A stretch of DNA of 27,346 bases from Opitutia bacterium. GTDB taxonomy: Bacteria; Verrucomicrobiota; Verrucomicrobiia; Opitutales; Coraliomargaritaceae. The notes under the pieces are model-generated. The model was not told the DNA's origin, did no database searches, and saw only the letters and a program-made list of their open reading frames with translations. The stretch spans positions 1 through 27,346 of the forward strand of contig JABJQI010000033.1 in the NCBI GenBank assembly GCA_018663485.1, written 5' to 3'. Position numbers and translations under genes: made by a program. The first letter of the stretch is position 1, and the number at the start of each line of letters is the position of its first letter. Shown piece after piece: positions 18,922-27,346 of this stretch.

Positions 18922-20358
18922 CTACGAGCGCTGGAGATAGACCACTTGAGTCTGCATAAATTCATACAGTCCGTGCTTACCATCCGCACCTCCGATACCC
19001 GACTTGCGCCAACCCGCGTGATAACCCTGCATCGCCTCAAAGTGCTCACGGTTAATATACGTTTCGCCGAACTTAAGTGCTTCGACTAAATTCATCGCCT
19101 CATTGATATCATTTGAGAACACCGAGGATGTAAGTCCGTATTCCGTGTCGTTGGCCATGGCGATCGCTTCCTCGATTTCATCAAAAATAACCACTGGTAT
19201 AACTGGACCAAAGATTTCCTGAGTCACAATGTCCATCTGCTGAGTGCACGCGCCAACGACCGTCGGCTCAAAATAGTATCCAGATTCATCCGCACCGCGC
19301 TGACCGCCGCACAAAATTTGCGCACCATCGTCTACTGCCCTAGCCAGCAAGCTAACAATCTTATCGAAACCAGCTTTATTGATCATTGGTCCATAATCGA
19401 CTGTTTCATCTTGCAACGGGTTGCCAAAGCGCGCGGCCTGCATCTTTTCGACCAACTTCGCAGTAAAAGCATCAGCCACACTGCGCTGCACGTAGATGCG
19501 CTCGGCGCAATTACACACCTGCCCACTATTGATGACACGAGAGGCCTGAATCGCAGTCGCCGCGAGGTCGATGTCCGCATTGGCAGTGACAATCGCGGGT
19601 GCTTTGCCGCCAAGCTCCAAGTTAACGCGAGTAATATTCTGCGCGGCAGTCGCCATAATGCGCGAACCGGTGTCCACACTACCAGTGAAGCTGATCATGC
19701 CGACCTTCGGACTCTCAGTTAATACGCGGCCCGCAGTCGCCCCATAACCTGAGATGAGATTGACAAGGCCTGCTGGAATGTCGGTCTGCGCTAGGATTTT
19801 ACAAAATTCAAAGGCGTTGTTGGGTGTCTCCTCACTCGGCTTGAGCACGATCGCATTGCCAGTAATTAATGCAGGGGCCAATTTGCGAGCGATCAGGAAA
19901 AAAGGGAAATTCCACGGCAAGATGCCCGCCACCACGCCAATCGGCTTGTGATAGAGGAAAATATTCTCCTTCGGCCGATCACTCTCGATGATCTCACCTT
20001 CGATACGACGTCCCCACTCGGCCATGTAATCGAGATAATCGGCGGTGAAGTTCACCTCCACACGAGCCAGCCCCAGTATTTTGCCCTGCTCCTCAGTAAT
20101 GACACGGGCCAGAGGCTCTATGTATTCACGGATTTTATCCGCGAGCACATGCAAATGCTTTCCCCGAGCAACTGCTGGCAGAGCGGCCCACGCTGGTTGA
20201 GCGGCTTCTGCGGCAGCAATCGCGGCCTCGACCTGCTCGGGTGAACTGTTAGGAATCGTCGAAATCGCCGCGCTTGTGGCGGGGTTGATCACGGTGATCG
20301 TATTAGAGTGCGGGGATTCGACAAATTGACCGTTAATGTAGTTGGAGTAATGGATCAT
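18922..20358 (-). CDS. aldA: NAD-dependent aldehyde dehydrogenase, lactaldehyde/glycolaldehyde type (AldA)
   Basis: The 478-residue enzyme oxidises L-lactaldehyde to lactate, or glycolaldehyde to glycolate, with NAD+. It closely resembles E. coli AldA through conserved stretches that go beyond general ALDH motifs: FTADYLDYMAEWGRRIEGEI, RVINSGQVCNCAER and the ending HGLYEFMQTQVVYLQ. Catalytic residues are Asn150 (LPWNFPFF), Lys173 (KPSEETP), Glu248 (LELGGKAP) and the nucleophile Cys282 (first Cys of GQVCNC). L-lactaldehyde arises from fucose or rhamnose breakdown, which would fit a marine polysaccharide degrader, but no sugar genes are adjacent. AAAGGA lies about 13-16 bp before the ATG, one of the few Shine-Dalgarno-like sites in the window. 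Confidence 0.9.
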   Translation of the reverse strand: MIHYSNYINGQFVESPHSNTITVINPATSAAISTIPNSSPEQVEAAIAAAEAAQPAWAALPAVARGKHLHVLADKIREYIEPLARVITEEQGKILGLARVEVNFTADYLDYMAEWGRRIEGEIIESDRPKENIFLYHKPIGVVAGILPWNFPFFLIARKLAPALITGNAIVLKPSEETPNNAFEFCKILAQTDIPAGLVNLISGYGATAGRVLTESPKVGMISFTGSVDTGSRIMATAAQNITRVNLELGGKAPAIVTANADIDLAATAIQASRVINSGQVCNCAERIYVQRSVADAFTAKLVEKMQAARFGNPLQDETVDYGPMINKAGFDKIVSLLARAVDDGAQILCGGQRGADESGYYFEPTVVGACTQQMDIVTQEIFGPVIPVVIFDEIEEAIAMANDTEYGLTSSVFSNDINEAMNLVEALKFGETYINREHFEAMQGYHAGWRKSGIGGADGKHGLYEFMQTQVVYLQRS

Positions 20359-20585
20359 GCTGAAAACATCCTTTGAGATTCAACTCAGTTCAACCAGAAA
20401 GTCTCATCGTATTAATTTACCGGCATAATAATATAACCAGTAAATAGCCTGTTTTCTTGCCTTGCAGTATTTAAAATCAGCCCTAATCTCCGCCTCTTTT
20501 TTGGAATTTCGTGGGCGACACTCTCCTATGCACAACCCTCAATTTTAAGTAGTAAACACAATCTCTAAACACATCAGATCAGATC

Positions 20586-22679
<2,094 letters not shown>

Positions 22680-22703
22680 GCCTTCAGTAACACACTTATT
22701 AAC

Positions 22704-22736
22704 AAGTCCCCGACTCGAAAGAGCGGGGACTTTTTT
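22704..22736 (+). terminator. Intrinsic terminator of the EF-G gene
   Basis: AAGTCCCCG pairs with CGGGGACTT, extended by CTC/GAG across one bulged A and closed by a GAAA tetraloop. The stem has 12 pairs and ends in six T. It begins 25 bp after the stop codon. Confidence 0.95.
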
Positions 22737-22740
22737 GTAG

Positions 22741-23189
22741 CTACCGTTAAACAACACAGACCTGACTGGCAGTATTTGAGGGACAGCTGTGTGAAGCAGG
22801 CACTCGCTTAACGATGAAAGGAATTATCCTCAAATCAACAAATGACGGGAAAAAGGCATCCACACGAAATAAACCAATTGGGAACTCGCCTGCTCGTACA
22901 CCCATAAACGGTGAGCTGTCTTTTGCTGAGTAAAAATGAACTAATGAACAATATTTACGTGGTTCCTACGCATTTTCATTGTGGAACATTTGTCCGCTAA
23001 GGCATTAAACGCACGCTGTTGGAGACACAAACCCACCGCATGTGTAACACTACATAAAATGATCTAGCTAACAGGATTGCCGTACTTTCTTCATGCTTTT
23101 CAAGACGGGACGCTCGTTCCTAAAAATTCTACGTCAAAACCGCTGATTCGTGGATTCAAATCCTGTCGAATGCATTTTACTGCATAAAA
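22741..23189. other. Intergenic region between the EF-G terminator and tRNA-His
   Basis: No credible gene is present. From 23049 to 23078 there is a decayed copy of the tRNA-His 3' end and flank (separate entry). A T-arm-like fragment, GGATTCAAATCC, lies at 23153-23164. An inverted pair CATTTTA/TAAAATG (about 23173-23191) directly behind the tRNA-His 3' end could be a weak terminator for it. Confidence 0.45.
23049..23078. repeat. Decayed partial copy of the tRNA-His 3' end and its flank
   Basis: Positions 23049-23078 match 23179-23208 at 24 of 30 bases, in direct orientation and 130 bp apart. The matched part covers 11-12 bp of downstream flank, the encoded CCA and the 3' acceptor and T-stem sequence. 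Most differences are G in the intact copy against A in the decayed copy. Confidence 0.5.
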
Positions 23190-23267
23190 TGGGGTGGCTA
23201 ACGGGATTCGAACCCGCGACCCCCGGCACCACAAGCCGGTGCTCTAACCAACTGAGCTATAGCCACC
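23190..23267 (-). tRNA. tRNA-His (anticodon GUG), CCA encoded
   Basis: Read on the minus strand, the acceptor GGTGGCTA pairs with TAGCCACC over eight pairs, including the extra G-1:C73 pair unique to tRNA-His. The anticodon stem CCGGC/GCCGG encloses TTGTGGT with anticodon GTG. The T arm is CGGG-TTCGAAT-CCCG. CCA is encoded at 23190-23192. Confidence 0.97.
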
Positions 23268-23689
23268 ATCTGGAGAAATATACAAATCGCACATCCCTAA
23301 AGAAGAGCCGATATGCTCTTGCTGATCGCTCACTTGTCAATAGCCCATATGAGGATTTTTATCTTTTTTTCAGTCAACTTAAAATTTGATCTACAGGGAC
23401 CTTAACAACACATCGATTACTACCAGCTGAGTCCCAGTTAACAAAGGATTCCAAGCTCAATCGTAAATCCCCCAGCCCAGATCAGGCCTTTGTGATATCA
23501 ACTAAAAAGCGCCACTCGAAGTTCGTACCATAAAACCTAAGCTCATATACAGAGCTAGTCCCGCACTTACTCTTACAATACCCATAATTAAATGCCTTTG
23601 AGCGCTTACATGCACTTGCCAGTATTCCGAAAAATACTCAAAACATCTCAAGTTCCTCAAACAATGGAGCTGAATTAGAAATATTTTAT
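23268..23689. other. Intergenic region between tRNA-His and the HAD gene pair
   Basis: About 420 bp without a credible gene. The tRNA-His promoter (minus) and the HAD-pair promoter (plus) should lie here; I could not assign boxes. The plus-strand frame that enters from 23150 is the translated antisense of tRNA-His. Confidence 0.4.
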
Positions 23690-24352
23690 ATGAAAACGGT
23701 ACTCTTCGACTTAGACGGCACACTGATTGACCATTTTACCACCATTTATCGTTGTGTCGTATATACACAACAGCAGCTCGACTTGCCTGTGTCAGACTAT
23801 GATACCGTCCGAGCAACTGTCGGTGGCTCTGCGCCAGTGACTCTTAGTAAATTGCTCGGTGAAGCATACGTTAAGACCGCACTACCGATATTCCAAAATC
23901 ACTTTGAAAAAATAATGTTTGAAGACCTGATTGCATTGCCGGGATCAAATTGGATACTGCATGAACTTAAACAACGCGGTTACCAGCTCGCTGTTTTTAC
24001 CAATAAAGATGGTAATCAATCGCGCACAATTTTAGATTTCCTTGGACAGGCCCATTACCTAGATGCAATTATAGGTACTGGAGACACCCCTTACCGCAAG
24101 CCCGATCCAGAGTTCACTGCCCATGCACTCGAATGCTTAACAGCGTCCTCCGAAGATACTATTCTCATCGGCGATTCACCCTATGACTTTGCCGCCGCAG
24201 AAGCAGGCCAGCTCAGAGCTTACCTGGTCGCGACTGGCAGTCATACCAAAACTGAATTGGCTACGGCAACACAAGCAGCCGGCATCTACGCCGACCTATA
24301 CGAGCTTGGAGCCGCACTTTTCGATCTCACACCCGAAACCACTCAAGTCTAG
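23690..24352 (+). CDS. HAD-superfamily phosphatase, Gph/PGP-like (first of a tandem pair)
   Basis: The 220-residue haloacid dehalogenase-type hydrolase has nucleophile Asp7 and acid Asp9 (FDLDGTLID), motif II Thr104 (VFTNK), motif III Lys137 (YRKPDP) and motif IV GDSPYD (161-166). A helical type-1 cap lies between motifs I and II. The family contains phosphoglycolate phosphatase and similar enzymes, but substrate cannot be told from sequence. Its stop TAG abuts the ATG of the next gene with no gap, so the two are surely co-translated. No Shine-Dalgarno sequence is visible. Confidence 0.88.
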   Translation: MKTVLFDLDGTLIDHFTTIYRCVVYTQQQLDLPVSDYDTVRATVGGSAPVTLSKLLGEAYVKTALPIFQNHFEKIMFEDLIALPGSNWILHELKQRGYQLAVFTNKDGNQSRTILDFLGQAHYLDAIIGTGDTPYRKPDPEFTAHALECLTASSEDTILIGDSPYDFAAAEAGQLRAYLVATGSHTKTELATATQAAGIYADLYELGAALFDLTPETTQV

Positions 24353-25015
24353 ATGCCACTTACTCCGACACTCTCTCGACCGAAGACAATCCTTTGGGAT
24401 ATGGACGGCACATTGGTTGACCAAACAGCGGCAATTATTCGTGCTTACGGCGACGTCATCGAATCAATGGGTGGTGGTATTCCCGACCCCGATGTGATAC
24501 GTCGAAGCCTCGGTGGGCCGATGGCATCGACCATGGCGTTGTTTATTGATGATGCAGGCTTAGGCGAAGCTGCGAAGCGCTTTCGACTACGCTTCCCAGA
24601 GATCATGTTCGATGGTTTGATTGTCTTACCCGGCGGACTGGAGCTGATCGAAAGCGCCAATAAAGCACATATTGCACAAGTCATCTTCACCAATAAACAC
24701 GGTGACACTGCTCGCAAAGTCAGCGAATATGCTGGCTTCTCCAAATACATACCCATCTGCATCGGCAACACAGACACGGATTGGCACAAGCCACAGGTAA
24801 AACTGACGCGCTATGTATTGGATCAAATCAACGCCTCCGCAGTAGGTGCTTGCATGATCGGCGACTCACCAACTGATATCGAAACCGCTCGCAATGCGGG
24901 GCTCCCCTGCTACGGCATCGCCACCGGCGCACATAGCACCGACGAGATGCTAGCGGCTGGAGCTGAAGCATCCTTCAACAGTCTGGTCGAACTCAAAACA
25001 GCCTTCGGTTTGTAG
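24353..25015 (+). CDS. HAD-superfamily phosphatase, Gph/PGP-like (second of a tandem pair)
   Basis: This is also 220 residues long. It has nucleophile Asp16 and Asp18 (WDMDGTLVD), Thr113 (IFTNKHGD), Lys146 (WHKPQ) and GDSPTD (170-175). It shares with its upstream neighbour the order and spacing of all motifs and the segment IMF-(E/D)-x-LI-x-LPG before motif II, so the pair probably arose by an old duplication. The start directly follows the upstream stop, which implies translational reinitiation. Substrate is unknown; a phosphoglycolate or sugar-phosphate phosphatase role is a guess. Confidence 0.88.
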   Translation: MPLTPTLSRPKTILWDMDGTLVDQTAAIIRAYGDVIESMGGGIPDPDVIRRSLGGPMASTMALFIDDAGLGEAAKRFRLRFPEIMFDGLIVLPGGLELIESANKAHIAQVIFTNKHGDTARKVSEYAGFSKYIPICIGNTDTDWHKPQVKLTRYVLDQINASAVGACMIGDSPTDIETARNAGLPCYGIATGAHSTDEMLAAGAEASFNSLVELKTAFGL

Positions 25016-25031
25016 CGCAAGTCGAGTTAGC

Positions 25032-25715
25032 TCAATCGATACGCGAAACAGTCTCGATTTTCTCTTTAATAGAGGCTATAGCATTCTCCTTTAAATAACC
25101 GCGAAACGCCATGGTTGGCATTACCAGTGAGCGTCGCCCAAGGATTGATCCAGGATTCAACACCGAATGGCAGCCGACCTCCGCGCCATCACCGACGAGT
25201 GCACCCAGTTTACGCAGTCCAGAACCACAGCGAGAACCATCTGGTAACTGCACGGGCACCTCGGATTGATCTAAGCGTAAGTTCGAGCACGTGACTCCAG
25301 CGGCCAAGTGTACTTTATTACCGAGTACACTGTCGCCAACATAACTAAAATGAGGCACTTGGACCCCGTCTAGAAGGAGGCAGTTTTTAAATTCACAAGA
25401 GTTACCCAGAACACAATTCGCACCCGCAATCACGAAGCCACGAATATAAACGCCTGGTCGCAATACACAGCCCTCGCCGATATAAGCAGGGCCAGTGATA
25501 GAACCAAATGGCGGCAACTTCACTGATGGATGAATAAAAACCTGCCCTTTCACATGTAGCCCCGGAGGCACCTCGCCTCGGAACGATTCAAACTGGAACG
25601 ATTCCAGGGCTAGAGCAATGAGCGACACCCACTGCCACGGAGCGAGCTCGACTGAGAAGACTCGGTTAAATGGCAAAGAATCGGGAAAATCAAACAGGTC
25701 ATAGGCTTTAAGCAT
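25032..25715 (-). CDS. Left-handed beta-helix protein, GlmU C-terminal-like
   Basis: The 227-residue protein is built of hexapeptide repeats (for example SITGPAYIGEGCVLRPGVYI and ALVGDGAEVGCHSVLNPGSI). It resembles the C-terminal acetyltransferase half of GlmU and related sugar-nucleotidyltransferases, with the characteristic SYVGDSVLGNKVHLAAGV, SNLRLD and KLGALVGDGAEVG blocks. No nucleotidyltransferase domain is present. About 65 residues of a different kind precede the helix. It may acylate an amino sugar for cell-wall or envelope synthesis, or be a regulatory relative. I chose the ATG at 25715 over the GTG at 25736 because the extra seven residues add nothing recognisable. It converges with the HAD pair (16 bp apart) and diverges from hflX. 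Confidence 0.75.
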   Translation of the reverse strand: MLKAYDLFDFPDSLPFNRVFSVELAPWQWVSLIALALESFQFESFRGEVPPGLHVKGQVFIHPSVKLPPFGSITGPAYIGEGCVLRPGVYIRGFVIAGANCVLGNSCEFKNCLLLDGVQVPHFSYVGDSVLGNKVHLAAGVTCSNLRLDQSEVPVQLPDGSRCGSGLRKLGALVGDGAEVGCHSVLNPGSILGRRSLVMPTMAFRGYLKENAIASIKEKIETVSRID

Positions 25716-25835
25716 TCGAAAACTTGAACCATTCACAGGCTTTAGCGCGAACTTAAAAAATGCTTACAATTCAGGTTTGTTTTAAGAAACAAAGGGAGTA
25801 GGTTATCAAATTCATCTAATTAAAACCAACATCTA

Positions 25836-27131
25836 GTGCACGACGTTAAAGAAAAACCACGTATGGTCGAACGGGCCATGCTCATCGGCATCACTCTTCC
25901 CAGTGAGGACAATGCCACCACACGCAGCCTGCTCGATGAGCTTCGTGAACTCGTCACCACTCTCGGCATCGGGATACAGCACGAAGTACAACTTGCGATT
26001 CGTAAACCTCAGGCAAAATTCCTACTTGGTACAGGCAAGGCCGAAGAGATGATCGAACAAGCAAATACGCATAATTGCGACGTCATCGTGTTTGATAATG
26101 AGCTCACCCCCGCACAGCAGCGAAACTGGGAGCAAGCGGCGGATGATAAGATCTTGGTCATTGATCGCCAAGAGGTAATTCTCGATATTTTTGGCAAGCG
26201 CGCGCAAACCAAAGAGGCTGTCTTGCAAGTCGAATTGGCGCGTCTCGAATACAATCTACCACGTTTAAAGAGCGCATGGACGCACCTTAGTCGTCAACGT
26301 GGTGGTGGCTCAACGCAACGAGATGCCGGCGAAACGCAGCAAGAGCTGGATCAACGCATGGTACGCACACAAATCACACGCGTGAAACGCGAGCTCGAAA
26401 GCGTAATACAGCATCGTCATGTGCAGCGCAAAAAACGCATGACCGTCCCAGTGCCGACCTGCGCAATCGTTGGTTACACGAATGCTGGCAAATCTTCGTT
26501 GCTCAACCAGCTAACTAACTCAGACATTCTCGTCGAAGACAAACTGTTCGCCACACTCGACCCCACCTCGCGTCGTTGCCCATTACCAAGTGGACAGCCT
26601 CTAATTATAACTGACACGGTCGGCTTTGTGCGTAATCTTCCACACCGCTTAGTCAATGCGTTTAAAGCGACACTAGAGGAGGCGGTCGTCTCGAACTTTT
26701 TGATCCATGTACTCGATGTTAACAGTCCAGAGATCGAATCCCATGCAGAAACCACACTTTCGGTACTCAATGGACTGGGCGCCGATGAAAAGAAAATCAT
26801 TACGGTCTTTAACAAAATCGACGACCTATGGAGTGAGGACATACGCCTGACCTTGTCTTTCAGGTATCCGGAAGCACTCTTTGATAGTGCACATTCTGGC
26901 GAAGGTATTCCTAAATTGCTGGAGCGGATCGAAGCCATTGTCGAAAGCGACTTTGCGCAGCTGCGATTACTGATACCGCATGACCGTTATGATTTGGTCG
27001 CTCGGCTACATCGCGAAGGTGGCGTGCGTAAAGAAGAGGCACGGGATGACGGCACTTACATCGTCGGTTCTGTCCCCGAGCGTATGCTATCCGCACTGCA
27101 CCCTTTTCTGCTCAGTAAAGACGAATCCTAA
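25836..27131 (+). CDS. hflX: GTPase HflX (ribosome-splitting factor)
   Basis: HflX binds the 50S subunit and splits or rescues stalled ribosomes after heat or antibiotic stress. The 431-residue protein has the N-terminal HflX domain with GTGKAEEM (65-72) and VFDNELTPAQQRNWE (85-99). The family core follows: DRQEVILDIFGKRAQTKEA, then LSRQRGGGSTQRDAGETQ. The G domain has G1 GYTNAGKSS (213-221), DTVGF (260-264) and NKID (326-329). A C-terminal domain completes the usual length. It starts with GTG at 25836; the internal ATG at 25863 is an alternative. No Shine-Dalgarno sequence is present. A long imperfect hairpin follows the stop. Confidence 0.95.
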   Translation: MHDVKEKPRMVERAMLIGITLPSEDNATTRSLLDELRELVTTLGIGIQHEVQLAIRKPQAKFLLGTGKAEEMIEQANTHNCDVIVFDNELTPAQQRNWEQAADDKILVIDRQEVILDIFGKRAQTKEAVLQVELARLEYNLPRLKSAWTHLSRQRGGGSTQRDAGETQQELDQRMVRTQITRVKRELESVIQHRHVQRKKRMTVPVPTCAIVGYTNAGKSSLLNQLTNSDILVEDKLFATLDPTSRRCPLPSGQPLIITDTVGFVRNLPHRLVNAFKATLEEAVVSNFLIHVLDVNSPEIESHAETTLSVLNGLGADEKKIITVFNKIDDLWSEDIRLTLSFRYPEALFDSAHSGEGIPKLLERIEAIVESDFAQLRLLIPHDRYDLVARLHREGGVRKEEARDDGTYIVGSVPERMLSALHPFLLSKDES

Positions 27132-27132
27132 G

Positions 27133-27178
27133 CTCTGGGTGCATCGACCATCTGCGAAGGTCTTTGCACCAATCAGAG
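27133..27178 (+). terminator. Imperfect hairpin directly after hflX
   Basis: Three nested helices, CTCTG/CAGAG, GTGCA/TGCAC and GACC/GGTC, close a 9-nt loop starting two bases after the stop codon. There is no T run, so it is a 3'-UTR structure or a factor-dependent end rather than a clear intrinsic terminator. Confidence 0.35.
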
Positions 27179-27289
27179 TTCAGATGCTGGGCTTTTCCTG
27201 GAATAATTAATCCTGCTATAACAGTAAAAATGAATTTATAATATACCTCTGCATCGCACTCTTGATATAATTGATTAAAATAAAAAATT

Positions 27290-27346
27290 ATGAATGTATC
27301 CGCACACACCACTACTCACAACAACAACTCGCTAATTGTCATTTTA
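27290..27346 (+). CDS. Possible start of a gene cut by the window edge
   Basis: An open frame from the ATG at 27290 runs to the edge (19 codons, MNVSAHTTTHNNNSLIVIL). It follows a very AT-rich leader containing TATAAT at 27265-27270. A Thr/Asn-rich start turning hydrophobic could be the beginning of a membrane or exported protein. Too little is present to name it. Confidence 0.3.
   Translation, partial: MNVSAHTTTHNNNSLIVIL

Noticed and set aside
23150..23389. 79-codon frame reading MGWLTGFEPATPGTTSRCSN
   Set aside because: This is the well-known spurious translation of the antisense strand of a tRNA gene (here tRNA-His).

Overview
The window looks like chromosomal DNA of a Verrucomicrobiota bacterium, most likely Opitutae/Puniceicoccales (Coraliomargarita- or Lentimonas-like). 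This is inferred from the general look of the proteins and the gene mixture, not from a database match. Base composition is near 50 % GC with AT-rich intergenic stretches. Almost no gene has a recognisable Shine-Dalgarno sequence. The genes are mostly housekeeping and face both ways in small units.

Layout: 86-1436 is an IS3-family insertion sequence with imperfect TG...CA ends. A gene-poor stretch follows, then nudC (NAD(H) pyrophosphatase). On the minus strand (5088 to 2959) lie a DUF2805/TIGR03643 helix-turn-helix-like protein, an overlapping RNase H-fold protein with a D-E-HxxD motif set, and a DEAD-box RNA helicase. This co-directional trio is the best candidate here for an uncharacterised functional unit. 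At 5928-8156 is an orphan membrane hybrid histidine kinase (GAF-like, HisKA, HATPase, REC, Hpt) behind a palindrome-rich leader. On the minus strand, gatC-gatA-gatB (11769 to 8232) encode the tRNA-dependent amidotransferase. Its two intercistronic gaps carry degenerate CACGAATGGAYACGAAT-type repeats. A 975-bp stretch without genes separates gatC from a tRNA-Glu(UUC) gene on the plus strand.

Further right come an isochorismate synthase (menaquinone pathway, minus), a UvrD/PcrA-type helicase (plus), cimA (citramalate synthase) and an AldA-type lactaldehyde dehydrogenase (both minus), and a stand-alone EF-G of the FusA2/FusB type (plus) with a textbook terminator. Next is tRNA-His(GUG) on the minus strand, flanked by a decayed partial copy of its own 3' end. 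Then follow two abutting HAD phosphatases (plus), a left-handed beta-helix protein (minus), hflX (plus) and possibly the first 19 codons of another gene at the right edge.

Functional themes: translation and ribosome function (GatCAB, two tRNAs, EF-G2, HflX, DEAD-box helicase), nucleic-acid repair (UvrD), NAD and cofactor metabolism (NudC, menaquinone), isoleucine synthesis by the citramalate route (CimA) and oxidation of lactaldehyde/glycolaldehyde (AldA). I found no CRISPR array, prophage, or recognisable defence or secondary-metabolite cluster.
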